Part shown: positions 58,639-64,000 of the stretch, piece after piece
Numbering within the stretch: position 1 is the stretch's first letter
Layout of the letters: each line of letters starts with the position of its first letter
Source of the DNA: an uncultured Clostridium sp.
GTDB taxonomy: Bacteria; Bacillota; Clostridia; Lachnospirales; Lachnospiraceae
Direction: 5' to 3'
Assembly: GCA_900549235.1 (NCBI GenBank)
Contig: URNT01000014.1
Coordinates: forward strand, 1-64,000
DNA: 64,000 bases
Translations under genes and position numbers: made by a program
The notes under the pieces: generated by a model
Databases searched by the model: none
Told to the model about the DNA's origin: nothing
What the model saw: only the letters and a program-made list of their open reading frames with translations

Positions 58639-59676
58639 ATGAATGATAAGTATATGGAAGCTTTGGGGCAGTACGAGCTGGAGACAGTATCAGTTAGAAA
58701 GGGGCGGGGGGCCTGGATTTGTGAGACCAGCCTGGGACTTAAATTATTAAAGGAGTATCGGGGCACCGTCCGCCGCCTGGAATTTGAAGATCAGGTATTG
58801 GAACGCCTGGATACCCGTACAAGCCTGCGGGCTGACCGATATGTCAGGAACAAGGAAGGGGAGCTTCTTACGGTCCTTGGTGACGGGAGCCGCTATATAT
58901 TAAAAGACTGGTTTTCTGACCGGGAATGCAGCATGAGAGACGGCTATGAGCTCCGCCAGGCTATTTCCAGACTGGCTATGCTCCACCGCCAGCTGAGAGC
59001 CATTGAATTTAAGGAAGAATGGAAAATGGGCTCCACCTGCGAGCAGCCCCCGGAAGCAGAGCTGGAACGCCACAACCGGGAAATGCAGCGCACCCGCAAT
59101 TACATCCGGGCCAAGCACCGCAGATCCGATTTTGAGCTGTCTGTTATAGGAAGCTTTGAAATGTTTCGGGATGAGGCAGCGGAGGCGGCAGAGGGTATGG
59201 GGCGGCTGTGGCAGGAGGAGCCGGCCGAGCTTGAGGCTGCCGAGCTGGCAGCAGGGGGAATTCCCAGAGAACGGCCCTTTTATCTGTGCCATGGAGATCT
59301 GGATCAGCACCACCTCCTTATGGGAGGGGATTATACTGCCATCATTGAGTATAACCGGATGCACCTTGGCATCCAGGCGGAAGATCTGTACCGCCTGATG
59401 AGAAAGGCCCTGGAAAAGCATGGCTGGAACCTGGATCTGGGGATGTCCATGCTGGAATCCTACGAGCGTGTCCTTCCCATGGAAAAGAAGGAGCGGATCT
59501 GCCTTTACTACCTTTTTTTATATCCGGAGAAATACTGGAAGCAGCTTAACTTCTATAATAATACAAACAAAGCCTGGATACCGGGCCGCAATACAGAGAA
59601 ATTAAAGAACCTGGAGCAGCAGCAGCCGGCCAGGCGCAGGTTCCTTGCGAGGCTGGGAAAGGACTGCGGCATTTAA
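58639..59676 (+). CDS. CotS-family spore coat protein (kinase-like fold)
   Basis: A 345-residue protein of the CotS/YsxE type, an aminoglycoside-phosphotransferase-like fold in the spore coat. Visible are the lysine strand GLKLLKEYRGTVRRLEFEDQ, the catalytic loop LCHGDLDQHHLLMGG, and the AIIEYNRMHLGIQAEDLYRL block, where the usual DFD metal site is IEYNR and therefore lacks the Asp; it may be a pseudokinase. The ATG at 58639 follows GGAGGGG. A sigma-E-like promoter lies just upstream. It points to sporulation, as sipL does. Confidence 0.85.
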   Translation: MNDKYMEALGQYELETVSVRKGRGAWICETSLGLKLLKEYRGTVRRLEFEDQVLERLDTRTSLRADRYVRNKEGELLTVLGDGSRYILKDWFSDRECSMRDGYELRQAISRLAMLHRQLRAIEFKEEWKMGSTCEQPPEAELERHNREMQRTRNYIRAKHRRSDFELSVIGSFEMFRDEAAEAAEGMGRLWQEEPAELEAAELAAGGIPRERPFYLCHGDLDQHHLLMGGDYTAIIEYNRMHLGIQAEDLYRLMRKALEKHGWNLDLGMSMLESYERVLPMEKKERICLYYLFLYPEKYWKQLNFYNNTNKAWIPGRNTEKLKNLEQQQPARRRFLARLGKDCGI

Positions 59677-59789
59677 AACATTTCGTGTAAAAATACAAGC
59701 ACGCCCTTCCTTTTTTTGGTGCAATATAGTATAATCGTAACAGAAATGCAGGTATTGCATGGGAACATTTTATAGGAGGGAGTATAAAC

Positions 59790-61526
59790 ATGAAAGACTA
59801 TATGAAGATATATCAGGAGTGGTTATCAAATCCGTATTTTGATGAGGCGACCAAAGCAGAGCTCCGTGCCATCGAGGGAGATGACAACGAGATCAAAGAG
59901 CGTTTTTATATGGATCTGGAGTTCGGCACCGCAGGTCTGCGCGGCATCATCGGCGCCGGCATCAACCGTATGAACATCTATGTTGTAAGACGCGCGACCC
60001 AGGGCCTTGCCAATTACATCATCAAGCAGGGCGCGGCTGACAGGGGCGTAGCCATCGCTTATGACTCCCGCCATATGTCCCCTGAATTTGCCATGGAAGC
60101 AGCTATGACCCTTGCGGCAAACGGCATCAAGGCTTACAAGTTTGAGTCCCTGCGCCCCACACCGGAGCTGTCCTTTGCAGTCCGCGAGCTGGGCTGTATC
60201 GCAGGTATCAACATCACAGCAAGCCATAACCCGCCTGAGTACAACGGCTACAAGGTATACTGGGAGGACGGCGCTCAGTTTACACCTCCTCACGATAAGG
60301 GCGTGACCGAGGAGGTGCTTGCCATTGAGGATCTGTCCACTGTTAAGACCACAGATGAGGCCTCCGCTCTGGCATCCGGCAGGTACGAGGTGATTGGTGC
60401 AGAGATCGATGACAAATACATTGCCCAGGTTAAGGCCCAGGTGGTAAACCAGAAGGCCATTGATGAGATGCAGGATCAGATCTCCATCGTATACACACCG
60501 CTCCACGGCACAGGAAATATCCCTGCAAGAAGAGTGATGAAGGAGATCGGCTTTACCCATGTATATGTAGTGCCGGAGCAGGAGCTGCCTGACGGCAATT
60601 TCCCAACTGTAAGCTATCCGAACCCAGAGGCAGAGGAAGCTTTCCAGCTGGGTCTTGCGCTGGCAAAGGAAAAGGACGCGGATCTGGTACTGGCAACAGA
60701 TCCTGATGCAGATCGTCTGGGCGTATATGTAAAAGATACAAAATCCGGTGAGTACATTCCTCTTACTGGCAATATGTCCGGTTCTCTGCTCTGCGAGTAT
60801 GTTCTCAGCCAGAAGAAGGAAGCAGGCAGGATCCCGGCAGACGGACAGGTTGTAAAGTCCATCGTATCCACCAACCTGATCGATGCTGTTGCGAAGGCAT
60901 ACGGTGCGGAGCTGATCGAGGTTCTTACCGGCTTTAAGTGGATCGGACAGCAGATCTTAAAGAATGAGCATACCGGCAAAGGCACTTACCTCTTTGGTAT
61001 GGAGGAAAGCTACGGATGCCTGATCGGCACCTATGCCCGCGACAAGGATGCTATCTCTGCAACCGCCGCTCTCTGCGAGGCTGCCGCTTACTACAAGCAG
61101 AAGGGCATGACCCTGTGGGATGCGATGCTGGCTATGTACGAGAAGTACGGCTATTACAAGGATGCAGTTAAGTCCATCGGCTTATCCGGCATCGAGGGCC
61201 TGGCAAAGATCCAGTCTATTATGGAGACACTGAGAGACAATCCTCCTGTTGAGGTAGGAGGCTGCAAGGTAGTATCCGCAAGAGACTACAAGCTGGATAC
61301 CATCAAAAATATGGAAACCGGAGAAGTGACCTCAACCGGACTCCCTGCGTCCAACGTTCTCTACTACGACCTGACCGACGGCGCATGGATCTGTGTAAGG
61401 CCTTCCGGCACCGAGCCGAAGATCAAATTCTACTACGGCATCAAGGGCAGTTCACTGGAAGACGCAGAAGCAAAGGCAGCTGCACTGGGCGACGCTGTGA
61501 TGGCAATGGTTGATAAAATGATATAA
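59790..61526 (+). CDS. pgcA: Phosphoglucomutase / phospho-sugar mutase
   Basis: A 578-residue alpha-D-phosphohexomutase interconverting glucose 1- and 6-phosphate. Phosphoserine loop is ITASHNPPEYNGYKVYWEDG, the metal loop is LATDPDADRLGVYV, the sugar loop is GMEESYGCLIGTYARDKD, and the phosphate-binding loop is RPSGTEPKIKFYYG. The length and TSQQ-like helices match PgcA of Firmicutes. A TATAAT box at 59730-59735 and GGAGGGAG serve it. It is a single-gene unit bounded by a strong terminator. Codon use is strongly biased, as expected for a highly expressed gene. Confidence 0.95.
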   Translation: MKDYMKIYQEWLSNPYFDEATKAELRAIEGDDNEIKERFYMDLEFGTAGLRGIIGAGINRMNIYVVRRATQGLANYIIKQGAADRGVAIAYDSRHMSPEFAMEAAMTLAANGIKAYKFESLRPTPELSFAVRELGCIAGINITASHNPPEYNGYKVYWEDGAQFTPPHDKGVTEEVLAIEDLSTVKTTDEASALASGRYEVIGAEIDDKYIAQVKAQVVNQKAIDEMQDQISIVYTPLHGTGNIPARRVMKEIGFTHVYVVPEQELPDGNFPTVSYPNPEAEEAFQLGLALAKEKDADLVLATDPDADRLGVYVKDTKSGEYIPLTGNMSGSLLCEYVLSQKKEAGRIPADGQVVKSIVSTNLIDAVAKAYGAELIEVLTGFKWIGQQILKNEHTGKGTYLFGMEESYGCLIGTYARDKDAISATAALCEAAAYYKQKGMTLWDAMLAMYEKYGYYKDAVKSIGLSGIEGLAKIQSIMETLRDNPPVEVGGCKVVSARDYKLDTIKNMETGEVTSTGLPASNVLYYDLTDGAWICVRPSGTEPKIKFYYGIKGSSLEDAEAKAAALGDAVMAMVDKMI

Positions 61527-61536
61527 GGTCTGAAAA

Positions 61537-61568
61537 AAGGGGGCTGCGAAAACCGCAGCCCCTTGTTT
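61537..61568. terminator. Bidirectional terminator between pgcA and the CmpB gene
   Basis: AAGGGGGCTGCG pairs with CGCAGCCCCTT (61554-61564), followed by TTTTTT on the plus strand. A-rich sequence before it serves the minus-strand gene. Confidence 0.85.
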
Positions 61569-61569
61569 T

Positions 61570-62502
61570 TTATCTCATCTTCTTAAGCATCTCCCGGATC
61601 TCCAGAGCCTTCCGTCCAAGACCTTCCAATCGCTCCTGCAGCTTCCCAAGCTCCTCGATCCTGGCCATCTGTCCGCGCCATTCATCCGCCAGCTCAGCAG
61701 CCCCCGCAGCCTTTTCACTGAGGGCAGCCTTCCGTTTGGCCGCATACTCCCGAAGGAACTCCAGTCCCCTGGCAGTCCGCTCAGCCACCTCCGTCAGCCG
61801 CTCCTCGGAGCCCTCCTTCAGCCTTGCAGCCCGGGCAGAGGCATCCGCTTTTACGCCCTCAAGACGGATAAGGGCAGACTCTCTGGCCTCCTCCATCCGC
61901 TGCCCTGTTTCCTGTCGGAGGAGAGCCATCTGCACCTGCATTTCCTCCAGCTCCCGGCGCATGACATTGACCGCCTCCAGCACCTTTGCAAGATCCAGAG
62001 CCGCCCGCACAGACTGTACCGCGTCCGCCGCGAAAACCAGGGACAATACTCCCACAGCCGCAAGCTCTGCCGTCTGTGAAAGTCCCAGAACAAAGTCTTC
62101 CACCGGCCGGTGCAGCACCTCCGTCAGAAGAATCGTCAGGAAGCCCCAGGCAGCAGAGGAAGAGAGACAGATATAGCCCTTCATATTAAAACGCTTTCCG
62201 CTGTAATCCCAGTATTTCATCTTAAACAGCCGCTCCATGCCCCAGCCGGTGGCATATTCCAGAGCCGTAGCTGCCGCCACCCCCGACAGATACACCAGCC
62301 CCAGATGATCCTTTACCGGCAGGGACACCCACAGCATCATCACAGCCCCCGTTCCATAAAGAGGCAGGAGGGGAAGGCGCAGAAATCCCCGGTTCACCGG
62401 CCTCCGCTCCTTAAAAGACACATAAACTGACTCAAAGATCCATCCGAAAAAACAGTATATATAAAAAAATGCCAGCCATTGATACCAGGTATACTCGTAC
62501 AT
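61570..62502 (-). CDS. CmpB-family putative ABC permease with coiled-coil tail
   Basis: A 310-residue protein of the ABC_trans_CmpB family (putative membrane transporter subunit). About five helices fill residues 8-165, starting WLAFFYIYCFFGWIFESVYV, with the family block EYATGWGMERLFKMKYWDYS and FNMKGYICLSSSAAWG. The C-terminal 140 residues are an Ala/Glu/Arg-rich coiled coil. Such long tails are common in relatives but their role is unknown. AAAGGG precedes the ATG at 62502. It is convergent with pgcA and shares its terminator. Confidence 0.8.
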   Translation of the reverse strand: MYEYTWYQWLAFFYIYCFFGWIFESVYVSFKERRPVNRGFLRLPLLPLYGTGAVMMLWVSLPVKDHLGLVYLSGVAAATALEYATGWGMERLFKMKYWDYSGKRFNMKGYICLSSSAAWGFLTILLTEVLHRPVEDFVLGLSQTAELAAVGVLSLVFAADAVQSVRAALDLAKVLEAVNVMRRELEEMQVQMALLRQETGQRMEEARESALIRLEGVKADASARAARLKEGSEERLTEVAERTARGLEFLREYAAKRKAALSEKAAGAAELADEWRGQMARIEELGKLQERLEGLGRKALEIREMLKKMR

Positions 62503-62563
62503 TCCCTTTCATTCCTTCCTTTGTGATTTCTTAATCATACACGTTTCTTTCCCAAAATGCAAC

Positions 62564-63403
62564 CTACCAGGTAACGATCCGGTCAATCAGTACCCGTTGT
62601 TCATCCGAGGAGCGGGTCAGATAGATCCTGGTGGTTTCAATGCTTTCATGCCCCATTAAATCCGCCAGCAGAGAAATATCATTAAACTTTAAAAGGAAAT
62701 TTTTGGCGAACCGGTGCCGGAAAGAATGAGGATACACCGTTTCCGGCGGGATTCGGTACTGTCTGGCAAATACCTTCAGCTGGCTGCTGATTCCTCTTGG
62801 AGTAATCTGCTGTCCCCGCCGGTTCGTAAACACAAAGCCTGTCTCGATCCCCTGACCCGCCAGCCAGGACAACATTTCTCCGCACAGCCTTTCGGGAAAA
62901 TAGATCCGGCGGATCTTCCCGCCCTTGGAATACAGGTCAATACATCCGATCTGGATATGCTCCGCCTTGATCTGCACCAGCTCGCTGACCCTGGCCCCTG
63001 TGGCCCCCAGAAAGCGCACCACAAAATACCAGAACATCTTTCCGTCCCGTTTCAGATTCCGTTTCAGCCGTTCATAATCCCGCTTTGAGATCACATTATT
63101 AAGGAAGGGCTTCTGCTGATGCTTCACCGAAGGCAGGCGGTAAGACTGCCCCTCCCCTTCAGAACTCAGCGCCTTCACGTACTGGTTCATGCCGTAGATC
63201 CTGGTATTCACCGTATTCGGCTTATAGTGCTTCATCAGCCACCCCTTATACTCCTGCATATTTTCCACAGAAATCTCATCAAACAGGCTGTAAAATAACC
63301 GCACTGAGGTCAGATACACCTGAATCGTATTGCCTGCGGCTCCCCGTTTTATGAGAAATTCGCGGAACCACTCCAACAGCTCATCCTCATTCATCTTCTC
63401 CAT
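62564..63403 (-). CDS. Tyrosine recombinase (downstream of a tandem pair)
   Basis: A 279-residue site-specific recombinase of the XerC/phage integrase class. It has a SAM-like N-terminal DNA-binding domain (about 1-85) and a catalytic domain with Arg in GATGARVSELV, Lys in YSKGGKIRRIYFP, HxxR in YPHSFRHRFAKN, His in MGHESIETTRIYL and the final Tyr in the same stretch. All RKHRHY-type residues are intact. The ATG at 63403 lies in a TGATG junction with the upstream recombinase; GTG at 63406 is an alternative. The two are about half identical by eye. Confidence 0.9.
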   Translation of the reverse strand: MEKMNEDELLEWFREFLIKRGAAGNTIQVYLTSVRLFYSLFDEISVENMQEYKGWLMKHYKPNTVNTRIYGMNQYVKALSSEGEGQSYRLPSVKHQQKPFLNNVISKRDYERLKRNLKRDGKMFWYFVVRFLGATGARVSELVQIKAEHIQIGCIDLYSKGGKIRRIYFPERLCGEMLSWLAGQGIETGFVFTNRRGQQITPRGISSQLKVFARQYRIPPETVYPHSFRHRFAKNFLLKFNDISLLADLMGHESIETTRIYLTRSSDEQRVLIDRIVTW

Positions 63404-64000
63404 CACCAGTCCACCACCTTATTCACGATTTTGTACTGCTCCGAGCTGCTCCGCCGCAGATAAATTCTGGTGGTTTCAATGCTTTCATGCCCCAGAAGAT
63501 CCGCCAGCAGCGCAATATCCCCACATTTCTCAATAAAATTTTTCGCGAACCGGTGCCGGAAGGAGTGGGGATACATCACCTCCGGATCCAGACCGTACCG
63601 TAAAGCAAAGACCTTCAACTGGGAACGTATGCCGGAGGGAGACACAGGGGCCCCGAACCGATTCAGAAACAGGGCTCCGCAGCTCCGGTGCTCCTTCTTG
63701 AGCCATTCTCCAAGCTCCGCCATAAGAGAAGATGGGATATAGATCCGGCGCATTTTATTTCCCTTAGAATAAATATCCTTATAGCCCCGCCTGGCATCCT
63801 CCGCTTCAAAGGCCACTAGCTCGCTGACGCGGACCCCCGTGGCCGTGATCAGCCGCACCAGAAAATAATAAGTATCCTCCTCATCCTCCCGCAGACGCCG
63901 CTTCAGATACTCATAATCCGCCTGGCTGATGATCTTATCCAGATACGTCTTTTGCTGAACCTTGATCATAGCCACTGGCCCCATAGCTGCCTGCCGGTAT
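63403..64000 (-). CDS. Tyrosine recombinase, cut by the window end
   Basis: Second of the tandem recombinases. The frame stays open to position 64000, so its N-terminal domain lies beyond the window. Visible are VGVRVSELV-type Arg, the YSKGNKMRRIYIP Lys strand, YPHSFRHRFAKNF, LLGHESIETTRIYLRR with His and Tyr, and RSSSEQYKIVNKVV at the end. Alignment with the downstream recombinase runs through QQKTYLDKIIS, so no internal ATG needs to be the start. It overlaps the next start (TGATG), meaning the pair is coexpressed. Confidence 0.88.
   Translation of the reverse strand, partial: YRQAAMGPVAMIKVQQKTYLDKIISQADYEYLKRRLREDEEDTYYFLVRLITATGVRVSELVAFEAEDARRGYKDIYSKGNKMRRIYIPSSLMAELGEWLKKEHRSCGALFLNRFGAPVSPSGIRSQLKVFALRYGLDPEVMYPHSFRHRFAKNFIEKCGDIALLADLLGHESIETTRIYLRRSSSEQYKIVNKVVDW

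Noticed and set aside
61736..62430. Plus-strand open frames opposite the CmpB-family gene
   Set aside because: Ser/Arg-rich and Pro-rich antisense shadows of the GC-rich coiled-coil coding region; no ribosome site and no domain.

Overview
The window reads as chromosome of a spore-forming, anaerobic Firmicute of the Lachnospiraceae / Clostridium clostridioforme type. The evidence is strong AGGAGG ribosome binding sites, sigma-A promoters, a SipL-type spore morphogenesis gene and a CotS-type spore coat gene, an operonic F-ATPase with a Na+-type c subunit, and families common in that group (DUF6870, CD1871A CXXC protein, DUF951, RNHCP). Most of the window looks like ordinary GC-richer core chromosome. 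Two stretches are visibly more A/T-rich in codon use: about 1-5.7 kb and about 21.4-28.2 kb.

Layout. 1-5.9 kb is the end of an integrative element: a PemK/MazF toxin remnant, a DUF6870 gene, three tandem large serine recombinases behind a nested inverted repeat, and a GC-richer remnant ORF. 6.0-8.5 kb holds regulators (a MarR protein with a clear operator/promoter, an ArsR protein), an RNHCP protein and an amidohydrolase. 8.6-16.9 kb is housekeeping and sporulation: ilvE, a PrcB-like lipoprotein, cysE, a TtcA-like protein, sipL behind a sigma-E-like promoter, sirtuin, aldo/keto reductase, DUF951, rpsF-ssb-rpsR. 17.0-20.4 kb is FMN riboswitch-ribU and a deaminase / NCS1 permease / small membrane protein operon. 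20.4-28.2 kb is a sugar cluster: divergent GntR regulator, ABC binding protein and two permeases without an ATPase, a YesM/YesN-type two-component pair, and a cytoplasmic CE15-like esterase. 28.3-35.7 kb is cobI followed by a five-gene peptide/nickel-type ABC transporter and a LysR regulator. 35.9-40.0 kb is an RND efflux pair. 40.2-47.4 kb is the full ATP synthase operon (atpZ-like, atpI, B, E, F, H, A, G, D, C).

47.5-49.2 kb is a compact redox module: TlpA lipoprotein, a 46-residue CD1871A-type protein, and a NapH-like membrane ferredoxin. 49.2-61.5 kb is mostly tightly packed housekeeping (Sua5, dCMP deaminase, B12-binding radical SAM protein, endonuclease III, exonuclease, a 36-residue membrane peptide, VanW protein, orphan AIRS-C protein, Lrp regulator, aminotransferase, TrmL, CotS behind a sigma-E-like promoter, phosphoglucomutase). 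61.6-64 kb on the minus strand has a CmpB-family membrane protein with a coiled coil and two tandem tyrosine recombinases, the second cut by the window end.

The main points for a second look are the triple recombinase module with its nested inverted repeat, the two-carboxylate Na+ site predicted in AtpE, the TlpA / CD1871A / NapH redox cassette, the intracellular CE15-like sugar cluster with matched operator candidates, a dispersed 15-bp repeat that may be a small mobile element, and two sigma-E-like promoters with identical spacing. No tRNA, rRNA, insertion sequence or CRISPR array was seen.
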